Positions 14,713 to 24,478 are shown, counted from the first letter of the stretch. The stretch: 64,000 bases of DNA from Antedon mediterranea (GCF_964355755.1 NC_092676.1:4322288-4386287), one strand, 5' to 3'. Program-made: numbers and translations. Notes: generated by a model not told the origin, from the sequence alone.

Positions 14713-17700
14713 TTCTTTCCTTAGCACTATTTGTCCGTGAATTATCTTGGCATCAGTTTCATCTATCTAAGTCAATTTTTCAGAGTATATTCCTTATGGC
14801 CAGGAATCGATGTGGTTATGTTTTCACGATGCGCAATCAAAAATTACGCGGTCTACGCGCGATTTAACGAAATCACGTTTGTAATCATATCTTCACAAAC
14901 ATGAATCACTTTTAAACAAAATTTGGTACTCATAAATTTCAGGTCATATTTCATCATATGGCAATACAATTACGTGCGTAGCGCATATAACGCATGCGTA
15001 CGCGCGCTTAAAATGTTGAAAATTGTCAGAATTTATTTTCGATGAAATTAGAGTACGTTTCAGGCAATTTTAAGCGTTTAAAAAATTGCCATGAGTGCGC
15101 ATATTTTTGCACGCGCACTGCGCGTCAAACGTTAATGCGCACTGTTTGTGTCCGATTACTGTTGTATAACCTTTCTTTAATAATATCATCATATTTTATT
15201 CACTTTTCAACGCGAAACAGCGTTATACGAGCACGTCAAAAGTGACGGGCTACGCACGTGTAAGTTAACAAAATGGTGAAAATATGCTAAATTTTAAAAT
15301 TAATATATATCGTTAGAATGCTCGGGAACACCTATTTTTTATTTAATTTTCTTGAAGGTATGTATCATATGTATGATTTATTATGAAATTAGAAGAACAA
15401 AAGTTGATTAAGTCATCATTAATGGCATATTAAATTTAACAAAATTAATTTCGACAATCAAACAAATTATAACATTTTCTTAGGCCAAAATAACAAACTT
15501 AACGTTAACTTTCTTCCTTAAGAATTTCATATATTAAAGTTAAAAGTATATAGTTTGACAGTGCATCATTTTTTTAAATTTTTAAAGATATCATCATAGT
15601 AAAACATTTTAATTCATTGCGGTATGTAATAATCTATCTGCACCAAAGTGGTTACTGCATAGTAAATACACGGTGGAATTTTTCTCCAACTTTTAGTCAG
15701 TTGTGTATGGCTCGATGGTCTGTGCTCGTGTCAATGGCATTCAAGGTACCGAGTTCAAGTCTCACCTTGGGAAACGAAATAAGATTTTTTTTTTATTATC
15801 CGTATTGTTCAAATTTATTTCTTAGTGTATAGATTATACACATGATTTATAATGAAATCTAGATAAAAAGTTACTTTATGTCTTTATTATTATGTAACAA
15901 CAAATGCGGTTTATGACATTATACGCAGAGGGATCTTTGATCGGATTGTGATACCGGCTATGGTGTTCGCGTTAGCAAGGTCCTATCATATATTATAAAT
16001 AATTAAAGATTCTGAGAAAATCAATCAATCAATATATCTTTTAAAAATCAATTATCTTTATTTAAATCAATGCATATAACCTATAATTCGTCATAGTGAC
16101 GAATTAAATCTAGTTATTTTTTTGTTTCTGTTTTTAACCCACCCATAATTCCCAACTGTGAACCTCCGGTTTGTAATGTCCCAATCCCTGAACTTTCTCA
16201 ACTTAACTTTAACGTCTACAATGTTGAGAAGGTGATTAATGGACTTTCGTCTAATAAATCTCCAGGTCCTGATTCCGTGCATCCATACATGAAATCTGCT
16301 TCCGAATTTATTGCTCCACCATTATTTAATTTGTTTAACTTGTCCCTGCGTATGGGAGAAATCCCCGCTAAGTGGAAAATGTCCCATATTACTCCTATAT
16401 TTAAATCTGGTGATACAAATGCAATTTGTAATTACAGACCAATATCCCTTACCCTATATGTTCGAAACTGCTTGAAAAAATACTGTTTTCAAGTATATCT
16501 GATCACGTTGCTTATAATTGTCCAATTACAGAAGCCCAGCACGGTTTTTTTCCCTCCCGTTCCTGTGTACCCAACTTACCAACCTAACACCAGAATTGAT
16601 GTTATCTTTCTCGACTACGCCAAAGCGTTTAATAAACTGCCCCACCATATTATTTTAAATAAGCTGGCTAGTCACTTCAATATCAGAGACAATGTCTGGA
16701 AATGGATCAAGTCATTTCTATTGGGACGTTCCCAAAGAGTCTTGTATCAAGGATCCATTAGCCCATCATCCCCAGTTACCTCTGGAATACCACAGGGCAG
16801 CGTACTTAGACCCCTTCTTTTTAACTTGTTTATAAATGACCTTCCCTCATCTATTATTTCTCAATGTGCATTGTTTGCCGATGACCCGATAATTTATAGA
16901 AATATATTTACTGTAGACGATGAAGTTGTTCTTCAGTGCGATCTGATCAGGCTTTCCTCTTGGTGTGATCTAAATGAAATGGAGCTTAACTTAAATAAAA
17001 CCAAGGTTCTCCACATTACAAGATCAAGGAAAGAGTATAGACATGTTTATCGTATAAATGACTTGCCTATTAAATCCGTATCTAGTCATTGTCATTGTCA
17101 TCTGGGGGTCACGATTAATAGTGAACTTACTGGGGATGACCATGTAAACTTAATTATTTCTCGTTCAAATCGAATGTTGGGTTTTATTACTAGTATTGCA
17201 GGAGGATCATCCCCTTCAGCTATTTTCTCACTCTATAAAGCTCTCATTGTCCCCATCCTTGAATATGGTGTCCCTGCGTGGTTGGGTGTCACGAAACCTA
17301 AAACCACGAAAGCTAAGACCCCCTAAGACCTAAGATCACGAAAGCTAAGACCCAAGACCTAAGATTACAAATATTTATCTTTCGCACCTGCCTTGTATTT
17401 TAACTCCCAACATTTATTCTGAATACCACACCTTAGAATTGGCACTTTTATGAAAAAGAATCACATAAAAAGTAACAAATACATTTTTAAATTGATGATT
17501 TTACAGACGTTTTTCTCGCACACAAACTGTTTGCGAATTTCGCATGACTAGCCTACAGTACAGTAGCAGTAGGCCTTCCACCATGTTCAATGTTTTTGTT
17601 TCTATGGAACGTCAAAAGAGCAAAAATTATATAGAGGGCTGAAAACTCTGTGGAGTCCATCTACAGTGTGGATGGAACAATGTAATATTAAAATTGTAAT

Positions 17701-20512
17701 GATAATAATATAATCATGCAAGTACGAAGAAATAAATACTGGCAAATAAATTTTAATTTAAAAATCATGATTTGTTTTGTTTTTCTTTCTGTTTTTATAC
17801 TTGTACTATTATTGTAGCTCTTTTGGCGCTCCATAGAAACAAAAACATTGAGCATGGGGGGAGCTCGAGGAGTTACAGTATACAAAGAAACATGTCTGTA
17901 AAATCATCAATTTAAAGGATTTATTATTTTTTTTTTATGTGTTTCTCCGTCTGAAAGTACTTATAAATCCTAATTTTAAAGTGTGGTATTCAGGATAAAG
18001 TTCGTCAACAAATTTGGAGTCAAAATACAAGAAAGGCAGGTGCGTAAGAAAAACATCCTCTGAACCAACACAATGGAGTAAATATATACCAACAAACAAC
18101 CCGTCAAGTTTGTTTGTTGTAAAGAAAAAAATATACATTTACTCAACGGGCGAAAATAATGTGAGTTTATCTATGTTTTGCGGTAGTATTTAATTATATT
18201 TATGGTAATAAATGAAACCTACTGTGTTTAAAATTATGTATGGATAAACAAGTATTGTTTTTAAGCTGTAGTATATCTTAGAATTTGTAATCTTAGGTCT
18301 TGGGTCTTAGCTTTCGTGATCTTAGGTCTTAGGGGTCTTAGCTTTCGTGGTCTTAGGTTTTGTGACACCCCTGCGTGGTTGCCTCGAACCAAAAAACTTA
18401 CGGAACGTATCGAGGCAGTCCAGCGAAGGGCTACTAGGCTTGTCCTTAAACAAACAAGAGGTGAAATGGAATACGAGGAACGTCTCACTAAGCTAAATTG
18501 ACCAACAGTACTCTCTAATCGAAGAAATTATCTTCTGTTATCCTTTGTTTGTAAATCACTTATGGAACGGTTGATTGTAGTAGGCTAGTATTCGTCAATC
18601 TGTAGTTGTTAATGGCCGTCATCTTGATACACTTAAGTTCATTCATCACTATGCTCGAACCAATTGTCTTCATCATTCCGCTATTAACATATTCCCTAGG
18701 TTATGGGAAGAAATTCTTTAATTTTAGACAGTTTTCCAACATTTTTAAATTCACTTAAATCCCATGTTTTATATTGACTTTGTTGAATCGACTATAAAGT
18801 ATTTTATCCTTTTATTTTATATTGACACTGTTGATTCGTCTATTTGTTATATAAATATTTTTATATAGTTTTTTATATATCATTGTTGTTACATTTGGGA
18901 GTAGGTACGGAACCTGAACTCTTATTATAGTGATTAGGTTCACTTTTAGGTTCCTGCCTACTCCCTTAGTTTCTGTGTTTTTGTATGTTTGTAACTGGTT
19001 TTTGGCAATAAATAATAATAATAATAATAATAATATTTCTTAATACATGGTCTGCTACTTGCTTAATACTACATTGTTTTACCTTGAAGGTGGTTGAGAG
19101 ATTTCAAGATAAGTACATTGCCAGCAAATGCATTTTTTGGTTTAACTGCATTGACATTACTGTGAGTATTTTTTCATGTTATATACTTTATAATTATAAT
19201 TGAATTACTTCATAACATTTTAATTTATGTTATAAGTAAATTTAATATAGTGCTGTAACAAATAATGTATAACATCTAATTCCTTGATATAAAGACTATT
19301 TTAACGTAACAAAGATTTCTGTATTTAAAAAATTGTATTTTATACAAACAAAATGTTTTCCTGTCCTCTTATGGAAATATTTGAGATGATTTAAGATGGT
19401 ACCAGTACAGGGAAAGTAATTTCAATCTTCCCTAATGGTACATACCAATGCACTATATTGAATAAAAAGGACGCACAGACTTTTACGTGAGTATCCGTTA
19501 TGAGGTGTCAATTTACAGGTGGTGTCCACAGAACGTTTTAACTGTATTATGGACCATATCTGAATAAGGCATAGGAAAAGTAAAGCGGACACAATTTCTT
19601 GGATATTTTAATTTCTTTTTGACTGCGTATTCTTTATTGTAGGAGGTTGGACAATAACCAAATAAGGAAATTGCCAGCAAATGTATTTAATGGTTTGACA
19701 GCGTTAACAGAACTGTGAGTATAATATCTTAACCAATTTATCCCAAATCACTACATTGTACAATAAACATGCATGTAGTTTATCATTTTATAATGTGATC
19801 TTGTAACAAAGTGTAATTGAATTTTAATGAGAGATGATGAACCTGGAACCACTGGTCAACTTGCCTGAAATCACACTTTTTACTATAAAAGGGTTAATAT
19901 TCTCTAGCATAAAGGCTAACATTTACATGGTGGGCAAGTAAAGCTTAAAACTACTTAGCGTAGTGGTTTTGGTTGCCAACAAAGCTGTAAATGGAAATTG
20001 AACTTATAAAAACTTTAACCTGAACCAAAAATAAAAGGGGTAAATGCAGTGTTTATATTAAATAATTAGATAATTTGCAACTAACTTAATTAACTGCTCA
20101 AGCCCAAACTAGCAATACCATACTGTGCATTATTTATCATTTAAGGTGGATGGACGGTAACCAAATAAGTACATTGGAAGCCTATGCATTTGCCGGTTTG
20201 GAATCGTTGACGGAACTGTGAGTATTTTTCAATACATTCTAATTTCAAAAGAAATTGATTGTGGTTGTAGAAGCATTTTAATTATTCCAATTAATATTGA
20301 ATGTCATATGGACTGCCCTAACAAACATTGAGTAAACACCAGTGTCAGTCAATGGAATTACAATGAACAACATGAATTATGTTGTGATCATTTTGATTCC
20401 AAGATATTTTTTGTCACAAAAAAAAGAATGAGATCTTACCATATACTGAATCAAACAAATTATATAAAAAAATTCTTTTAATTGTCACATAAATATTTAA
20501 ATTCAATTTGAC

Positions 20513-20555
<43 letters not shown>

Positions 20556-23494
20556 GCAAAAAAAAATTTGTCTTTTTATAAAGTGAAAACATTATTTTTT
20601 TTCACTTTTTTTTCCTACAGAAGTGAATAACTTTATTAAAATTACAAAATGGCCTATTCAAAGACTGATATAGGGGACAATTACATCTTTAAACAAAACA
20701 TATTTTTCAATAAACAAATATATAATTAATTGTCTATTTATTCATCTTTTAACAGGAACTTAGAGAACAACGCTATAACTATCATAGATGCTGAGGCATT
20801 CTCTTCTTTTGCTTCATCACTTTTAATTTTGTAAGTTAACATTATGTAATATATAATTTGCATGTTATTGCCTTCCTGAATGTCCACAACACATAATTAC
20901 GATGACTTGGTTTGTATCAGGATCAGGGGGACATTCCCCTTTGACTGCCTCAGTTGAATTATTTTTAACAATATTGGTGCGTGTGATTTACCACTAAATT
21001 AAAAAATGTTCCCCATTCCATATATCATACAGTAGATGCACACCTGAGAACACATGACTCCGCTACATGCTTATATAATCAGAGCAATGTGTAACTATTA
21101 AGCAATAGTAGAATTATAGAAGAAAGGATAATTGTAAAGCTTGGCACTCTTGCCCCTACCGGCATAAATGTACAATTTAGATCTTTTAAACATTAATTTT
21201 GCCAGAGACATTCACATATTAACAAAATTCACACTTGAAGTTTTTGTCTTTGTTTAAATGTCCTGCTTTATAAGCAACCATTTCTGCTTTGTACCCCAAA
21301 GCTTTTGGAGGCGTGCATTTATAACTATGCCTTTTGTTTTGTTAACATCTTTGATTGGCTGATTTGTTTTATTATGTAATTTTGTGAGTTATATATGTTA
21401 TCCTTTGTTACAATTCTCTTCGCTATGCCCGAAACATGTCGTAAAAATAAACTTATATTGAGGCAGTTTTAGCTTACTTGATCTTGATTTTTTTTCTATA
21501 TCCTGCCTATATACAGCTCTTTGATTTATATTAAGCAATAGTGTTAGTTATCTTTACATGGTCATGTGACAAAACACCTTTCAAACTACTGAAGCTACCA
21601 AAAACTAAAACTCTGTCTACACTATCAAACTAGTTCAAGAACAAAATGTGTCATGTGCCCAAATATGGTAGTAATATGACATAATCGTGTCCACATGGGC
21701 ACATCAAATTGTTTTCACATAAAGTTTGATAGTTTAGCTTTAACCTATTTTGTGTTGTTCACCCACACAAATCTAAATTATTATTCGCTCTGAATAGTAT
21801 TATAATATTAATATGTACATCATATATTAAGTAATGAAGGAATTAAAAAGTGTGAAAACAAACTTATTGAGTTTGAATTTATTGGTTTTTTTTTAGAAAC
21901 TTAAAAGGTAACAAGTTACAGGTTTACAGGGACAGGACCTTTCAACAATTGATAAGCTTAAACGAATTGTAAGTAATGATTTATTAAAATTTGGGCAACC
22001 CAAGTAACTCCCTTGTAAAAATAAATTAATTTATAAAAAAAAAATATTTTACTAATCCCAAAACCATCTGTGAAAGACGGTTACCACACTCACTAGTTAT
22101 ACAATCAACATGATGATTGTGGAAACTTACGATGATAAAGATCTGTCTTGTTTTTCAAAATTTAATTTTGCATGTTTTTTAAATTCACAAATGCGCCACT
22201 AAATTTGTGCTTAAGTCACATGAGCATTCTGTTAATCTAGTCGCAGTGCAGGACTGGAAAAGAAAAGGGAGATACATAAACTTGAATTAGTTGCGTGTGG
22301 GTATTTCAAGAATGCAGGTGGTTGACTAAAAAATGTGCACAAATTTCAAACCTTGAGAATGTTGGTTCTTGAGTATTTAAAAATTTCCCAAAATATAATA
22401 ACATTTTCTTTTAAGATACAACAAAATAATAACTTGGCACTTATTATGTTGCTATATTTGATTCTTTTAGGTACTCGGAATACTCTAGTCTCTGTTGCCT
22501 CGTTGGCGCCATCGATGTCTGCGAGCCTTCAGATGCATTTGCATCGTGTGAAGACTTGCTAAAAAATGAACTTCTCCGTGTGTTGATGATGATTATCGGG
22601 TTATCTTCGGTTATTGGGAATGTTGTTGTTATCGTTTCACGAAAGTTTAAAAAAGATAATGATATTAACAATGTTAACAAAGTCCAAACTACACTTATCA
22701 CCAACCTCGCCGTGTCTGACCTGCTGATGGCAGTCTACCTGATCATCATTGCCAGTGTGGATATACATTACAGAGGAAGATACGGAAAGGTTTCCAGAGT
22801 TTGGAGAAATAGTGTCCTTTGCAGTTTTGCAGGGGCTATTTCTACACTCTCTGGGCAATGTTCAGTGTTTACACTGATGCTGCTTAGTGTGGATCGAGCT
22901 ATTAACATTGTTAATCCATTTAGTACGAAACGCCTCAATCGTACAAAATGTCGAATCATTATCAGCTTCGGATGGCTATTCTGGATTGTGCTGAGTTTTC
23001 TTCCAGTGACAGCCAATGAATTAAGCTTATCGTATTTTGGTGACAATTATTATGGAAAGGAAAGTGTGTGCCTTGCACTACCTTTAACCAGAAGTCGGTG
23101 GCCAGGTTGGGAGTATGCTGTTGCCATTTTTGTTGCCTTTAATGGCGTCGGCTTTTTTGTAATTGTACTTAGTTATCTGACAATTTTCTTGTCAGTGAAG
23201 AGATCGGGGGCCACTGTCAACAGAAGACAGCAGAGAAAAGAACAGTTAAAAATGGCGAGAAAACTAGGCCTGATAGTTTTCACTGATTTCTGTTGCTGGG
23301 CCCCGATTATAGTAATGGCAATTGGTTCCGAGACGGGTTGGATGACGATTCCTGATGAAATATATGTTTGGGCAGCGACATTCATCATACCCATCAACTC
23401 CTCAGTCAATCCGTATCTTTACACAATTGCTTATATGTTTAAGTGCAAAGTGCGTCAACCGGCACCTGTACAGATTCCACTTAATACATTGTAA
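925..23494 (+). CDS. Leucine-rich-repeat GPCR, relaxin receptor/GRL101-like (type-C LGR), 3' part of gene
   Basis: Spliced gene read from single-LRR exons at 925, 1965, 5167, 6363, 7764, 8220, 14091, 19090, 19643, 20146, 20756 and 21897, then a terminal exon 22471-23494. Each LRR exon encodes one ~24-residue repeat of the pattern NxI..LxANAFxGLxxLxxL. Every exon starts with the third base of a Leu codon and ends with two bases of the next, so all are symmetric (lengths divisible by 3) and can be gained, lost or skipped without frame change. The last exon gives the Cys-rich hinge and a rhodopsin-like 7TM domain. By family knowledge this is a plasma-membrane receptor with an extracellular LRR ligand-binding domain (relaxin/insulin-like peptides in vertebrate RXFP1/2). 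The ligand here is unknown. The signal peptide and any LDLa domains must lie left of the window. Family call is strong; RXFP versus GRL101 is not resolved. Confidence 0.85.
1965..2036 (+). CDS. LRR exon 2 of window (72 nt)
   Basis: Same splice sites and phase as exon 925-996. Encodes a repeat with NRISTLQANAFAGL. Lies exactly 1040 bp downstream of the previous exon inside a tandemly duplicated cassette. Confidence 0.8.
3184..3223 (+). pseudogene. Half-deleted LRR exon (third cassette)
   Basis: The 3' half of the exon (ANAFAGLTALKTL) and its donor GTAAGTG remain. The splice acceptor, polypyrimidine tract and first ~30 nt are missing: upstream cassette sequence runs straight into the middle of the exon. 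It has no acceptor at the homologous place, so it is probably skipped. Confidence 0.75.
3490..3552 (+). mobile_element. Short non-LTR retrotransposon 3' tail
   Basis: A GC-containing stub (GCCGTCGGGCTGCATG) followed by TTTTTATTATATAAACC and a short AATAAATAAATAAA tail, the form of a 5'-truncated LINE 3' end. It lies precisely at the junction where the cassette sequence flips orientation. Confidence 0.5.
3553..4290 (-). repeat. Inverted, exon-less copy of the LRR cassette intron
   Basis: Reads as the reverse complement of cassette intron blocks: the GATCCTACAATACATGCAC, TTTAATGTCAAAATATAAA and AGATCACAAATTGTAAAATT segments appear in inverted order. No inverted LRR exon remains: the two flanking blocks meet near 3850. 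Confidence 0.75.
4291..5166. other. Intron; decayed cassette pieces
   Basis: AT-rich intron. A further degenerate cassette piece lies around 4560-4760. From ~5030 the sequence matches the pre-exon blocks at 8100 and 20035, upstream of the paralogous exons 8220 and 20146. No gene seen. Confidence 0.5.
5167..5241 (+). CDS. LRR exon (75 nt), EAYAF type
   Basis: Acceptor TTTAAG, donor GTGAGT. Encodes NGNQIHTLEAYAFAGLESL. Paralogue of exons 8220 and 20146 but with an extra in-frame codon near its start (WFMNGN versus RMNGN and WMDGN). Its conserved flanks mark it as the remnant of a third copy of the multi-exon module. Confidence 0.8.
5326..6135 (-). mobile_element. Non-autonomous Helitron, copy A
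   Basis: Read on the minus strand it begins TCTATATATAAATTTACG and ends in a 13-bp-stem hairpin finishing in CTAG, inserted between A and T with no target duplication. The empty site survives in paralogous introns at 8374-8384 and ~20283, which read AATTATTCCA where this copy reads AATTA-element-TTCCA. 810 bp; no coding capacity. Confidence 0.8.
6363..6434 (+). CDS. LRR exon (72 nt)
   Basis: Acceptor TTTTGAAG, donor GTAAGTG. Encodes HKISTLPANAFNGLTAL. First exon of the three-exon module 6363/7764/8220; its paralogue is probably 19090. Confidence 0.8.
6925..7385 (-). mobile_element. Inverted internal fragment of the Helitron family
   Basis: Reverse complement of the internal part of Helitron copy C (about 43646-44110): shared segments include AATTTGGAATGTTCCATTCA and GGTCGATTGAAATAGTAAAG. 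Neither Helitron terminus is present, so it is a truncated piece. Confidence 0.65.
7764..7835 (+). CDS. LRR exon (72 nt)
   Basis: Acceptor TTTGTAG, donor GTGAGTG. Encodes DNQIRKLPANAFNGLTAL. Paralogue of exon 19643, including upstream intron sequence (shared CCGTTATGAG and GGTGTCCACA blocks). Confidence 0.82.
8220..8291 (+). CDS. LRR exon (72 nt), EAYAF type
   Basis: Acceptor ATTTAAG, donor GTGAGT. Encodes MNGNQIHTLEAYAFSGLESL. Paralogue of exons 5167 and 20146 with more than 200 bp of matching downstream intron. Confidence 0.82.
8292..9718. other. Intron with a duplicated segment
   Basis: The first ~230 bp match the intron after 20217. Near 8600-8636 the sequence still resembles the 3' end of the intron before exon 6363, including an acceptor-like TTGTAG, but no LRR exon follows: the next exon of the module has been lost. 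9340-9480 repeats 7450-7600. A (TA)n tract lies near 8558-8577. Confidence 0.5.
9719..11163 (-). mobile_element. Non-autonomous Helitron, copy B
   Basis: Same termini as copies A and C (hairpin end with CTAG at 9719, TCTATATATAAATTTACG end at 11163), again between A and T. Its first ~735 bp match copy A closely. The middle (10455-10690) is unlike A, and 10700-10975 matches copy C. 1445 bp. Confidence 0.75.
11164..12368. other. Intron; another decayed cassette piece
   Basis: 11455-11690 resembles the LRR cassette intron (TAATATTATTATATAATTTT and GTAGTGATTTTGTT landmarks) but carries no exon. The rest is featureless AT-rich intron. Confidence 0.45.
12369..14065. mobile_element. TIR DNA transposon (non-autonomous) with CG-rich internal repeats
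   Basis: Ends match as inverted repeats: ACAAGGCCA...GTCGCGTGCT on the left against the complement of AGCACGCGAC...TGGCCTTGT on the right. Inside, a block containing ATACCGGACCGAC, runs of GACC/GACA and GTCGCGTCCACGCGAC occurs at 12404-12480 and 13031-13098 and inverted at 13362-13436. Strongly CpG- and GCGCGC-rich against an AT-rich host. No transposase ORF. The target duplication is unclear. Confidence 0.6.
14091..14168 (+). CDS. LRR exon (78 nt)
   Basis: Acceptor TTTTCTTCAG, donor GTGAGT. Encodes SNQIPTIEANSFNGLTSL. Phase fits its neighbours, but the 5' end carries two extra codons compared with 72-nt exons. It starts only 25 bp after the TIR element at 12369-14065, whose insertion may have altered the acceptor region. 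Confidence 0.72.
14257..14623 (+). pseudogene. LINE ORF2 linker region between endonuclease and RT
   Basis: 103 codons with the typical PWVTNDI...RLFRKAKR...YKS...FWRFVRERR pattern found just before LINE reverse transcriptases. A frameshift near 14565 moves the reading to another frame (NINGVNVLS). Confidence 0.65.
14668..14713. repeat. (TTTA)n microsatellite
   Basis: About eleven uninterrupted TTTA units. Confidence 0.9.
15703..15775 (+). other. tRNA-like segment (possible SINE head)
   Basis: TATGGCTCGATGG resembles a pol III A box and GAGTTCAAGTCTC a B box, about 40 bp apart. No convincing full cloverleaf, so probably a decayed tRNA-derived SINE. Confidence 0.3.
16120..17283 (+). pseudogene. 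LINE reverse transcriptase domain
   Basis: Recognisable RT blocks: NKSPGPDS (block 1-2), NYRPISL, FLDYAKAFNKLPH, SGIPQGSVL, LFADD (polymerase aspartates retained, but followed by P rather than T) and HLGVTI. The stretch between NYRPISL and FLDYAKAF has lost the normal reading through compensating frameshifts. Ends at the insertion of a TIR element at 17284. Confidence 0.8.
17284..18370. mobile_element. Foldback/Mutator-like TIR element with repeat-built TIRs
   Basis: Termini GGGTGTCAC...GTGACACCC with long TIRs (~85 bp) that contain the word ACGAAAGCTAAGACC twice. Perfect 10-bp target duplication CTGCGTGGTT at 17274-17283 and 18371-18380, splitting the LINE. The interior (17375-18046) is a second, inner inverted repeat of ~280-bp arms. 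No transposase. Confidence 0.8.
17375..18046. repeat. Palindromic core, copy 1
   Basis: Arms share GAATACCACAC, AATCACATAAAAAGTAAC and TTTGTTTCTATGGA segments in inverted orientation. The same arms recur at 50045-50852 inside a different TIR shell. Confidence 0.7.
18371..18760 (+). pseudogene. LINE RT C-terminal segment
   Basis: Continues the reading interrupted at 17283: VQRRATRLVLKQ...YEERLTKLN, a hallmark of LINE ORF2 C-termini. Decays by frameshift after ~18500. Confidence 0.65.
19090..19161 (+). CDS. LRR exon (72 nt)
   Basis: Acceptor CCTTGAAG, donor GTGAGT. Encodes FKISTLPANAFFGLTAL. Lies ~55 bp after the LINE tail. Confidence 0.8.
19643..19714 (+). CDS. LRR exon (72 nt)
   Basis: Acceptor ATTGTAG, donor GTGAGT. 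Encodes NNQIRKLPANVFNGLTAL. Paralogue of exon 7764. Confidence 0.82.
20146..20217 (+). CDS. LRR exon (72 nt), EAYAF type
   Basis: Acceptor ATTTAAG, donor GTGAGT. Encodes GNQISTLEAYAFAGLESL. Third copy of the 5167/8220 exon type, with long matching introns on both sides. Confidence 0.82.
20517..20553. repeat. (TA)n microsatellite
   Basis: About 18 TA units in the intron. Confidence 0.9.
20560..20693. mobile_element. Truncated MITE (ACATCTTTAAA family)
   Basis: Shares AAAATGGCCTATTCAAAG and the GGGGACAATTACATCTTTAAA end with elements at 44648, 56588, 58306 and 60233. Lies 62 bp before the next LRR exon. Confidence 0.55.
20756..20830 (+). CDS. LRR exon (75 nt)
   Basis: Acceptor TTTTAACAG, donor GTAAGTT. 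Encodes LENNAITIIDAEAFSSF. Divergent from the duplicated types, as expected for a conserved terminal LRR. Confidence 0.8.
21608..21742. mobile_element. MITE (CTCTGTCTACACTATCAAACT family), copy 1
   Basis: Inverted ends CTCTGTCTACACTATCAAAC and AAAGTTTGATAGTTTAG. Internal ATGTGCCCAAATATGG and GTCCACATGGGCACATCA are also inverted. Other copies at 51271, 52120 and 53469. Confidence 0.7.
21897..21968 (+). CDS. LRR exon (72 nt), last repeat before the hinge
   Basis: Acceptor TTTTTTTTAG, donor GTAAGTA. Encodes LKGNKLQVYRDRTFQQL. Its phase joins the terminal exon. Confidence 0.8.
22471..23494 (+). CDS. Terminal exon: hinge plus seven-transmembrane GPCR domain
   Basis: 340 codons after the acceptor TTCTTTTAG. 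The reading opens at 22471, not at the internal TTG or ATG codons. Residues 1-28 form a Cys-rich hinge (LCCLVGAIDVCEP, then SCEDLL), typical of LGRs. Then come seven TM helices: TM1 with GNVVV, TM2 with NLAVSD, TM3 ending LLSVDRA (in place of DRY/ERW), TM4 with GWLFW, TM5 from WEYAV, TM6 with FCCWAP and TM7 with NSSVNPYLY (NPxxY). YRGRYGK before TM3 recalls the RXFP/GRL101 first extracellular loop. The C-tail is short and ends at TAA 23492-23494. No breaks; it looks functional. Confidence 0.9.
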
Positions 23495-24168
23495 TTTGGC
23501 TATTTATTGAATTCAATCTTTGATCAGAGAGTTTCAATTAATTAACTCTCTGCTTTGATCTTGTTTTATTCACATTTTTATCTACTGTAGACCTGTAAAC
23601 TTTTTACTAATATCATTTAAAATCATTTTCTTGTACAATTCATATTTTTGTTTGCGCTAAAAAAGAATTTATTTATGTCAAGATTGTAGAAAGTTAATGA
23701 ATTCATCAATGTAGTTTGATAATTTTAATAAGATTTCAGTATATTTATATGCCCATTTAAATTATTCATCAATGTATTTTGGTAATTTTTTTTATAATTG
23801 TCAAGATTTTAGTATATAATTCATTCAATTTATTTTTAAGTTTTGCCATGATTATATTATATATTATTTGTAATTTCATTATTGATATGTGGATGTTTCA
23901 TAGATTCAAACTAATTTATTCATTAATAGTTGTAAATTATTGTTAATTGGTAACTAGTTTGGTGAATAACGCGAGTTTTATCTAAACCATCTATGGTAAT
24001 TTGGTTTTTATAAATATTTTTTGTCTGAAAAACTTTTAGTATCTTCTAAATACATAAGTCAATCTAGTCAAGTTTTAGTTTAAACAATGTTAGGAGTTAA
24101 GTACTCCATTAAACATGGTTAAAGTTGTCTAACATTGTTTGAAACATGAAAAGAAATCTGATTTTATC

Positions 24169-24174
24169 AATAAA
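24169..24174 (+). promoter_or_regulatory. Candidate poly(A) signal of the LRR-GPCR gene
   Basis: AATAAA ~675 nt after the stop codon, in AT-rich 3' sequence. Other AT-rich sites could serve. Confidence 0.4.
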
Positions 24175-24478
24175 GTAAAATTAAATAATATTTGTTGAAT
24201 CCCAGTATTTCATTTTTGTTTGGGAATTTATAAATGCGACAGCCAATTCGTAAACTTCCATTGGTGACAATATGACCAACTTTTACTTTCAAAACTTTAA
24301 AATATTAATACTGGAAATGAATGTTTCATGAGGACTACTTCTAAAAGCAAAATTTATATGGCTACGACCTATGACAGACAATTTTGAAAGACTTGATTTG
24401 GTGTTTTATACAGATAAGAAAATGGCAGCCATTTTGAAGTATATTTTAACCCATCTTGGATTTTAAAAAGTTGATCAA

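Larger units (their letters stand above)
14623..16082. mobile_element. TIR-flanked insert inside the LINE
   Basis: Bounded by GGTTATATGCAT at the left and its complement ATGCATATAACC at the right, with flanking TA on both sides. The left end also forms a local hairpin. Contains a (TTTA)n tract at 14668-14713, a ~520-bp segment homologous to 13462-13960 of the neighbouring TIR element, and a weak tRNA-like segment near 15703-15775. No transposase. Confidence 0.5.
14250..19036 (+). mobile_element. Decayed non-LTR retrotransposon (LINE), interrupted by two TIR elements
   Basis: Fragments in order are a pre-RT segment (14257-14623), an RT domain (16120-17283), an RT C-terminal segment (18371-18500), a 3' region and an (AAT)n tail at ~19008-19036. 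It is interrupted at 14623-16082 and 17284-18370. RT motifs place it in the Jockey/CR1/I-like LINE assemblage. No endonuclease domain seen, so it appears 5'-truncated. Confidence 0.75.

Noticed and set aside
16232-17326. 364-codon ORF as a host gene
   Set aside because: It is a decayed LINE reverse transcriptase whose last codons run into an inserted TIR element.
21241-21480. Retrotransposon 3' end with CGAAACATGTCG and AATAAA-like words
   Set aside because: Suggestive of a Penelope- or DIRS-type tail, but too short and without coding support to assign.
22556-23494. Intronless GPCR starting at an internal codon
   Set aside because: The same frame is open back to a splice acceptor at 22470 and includes the LGR hinge, so it is a terminal exon.
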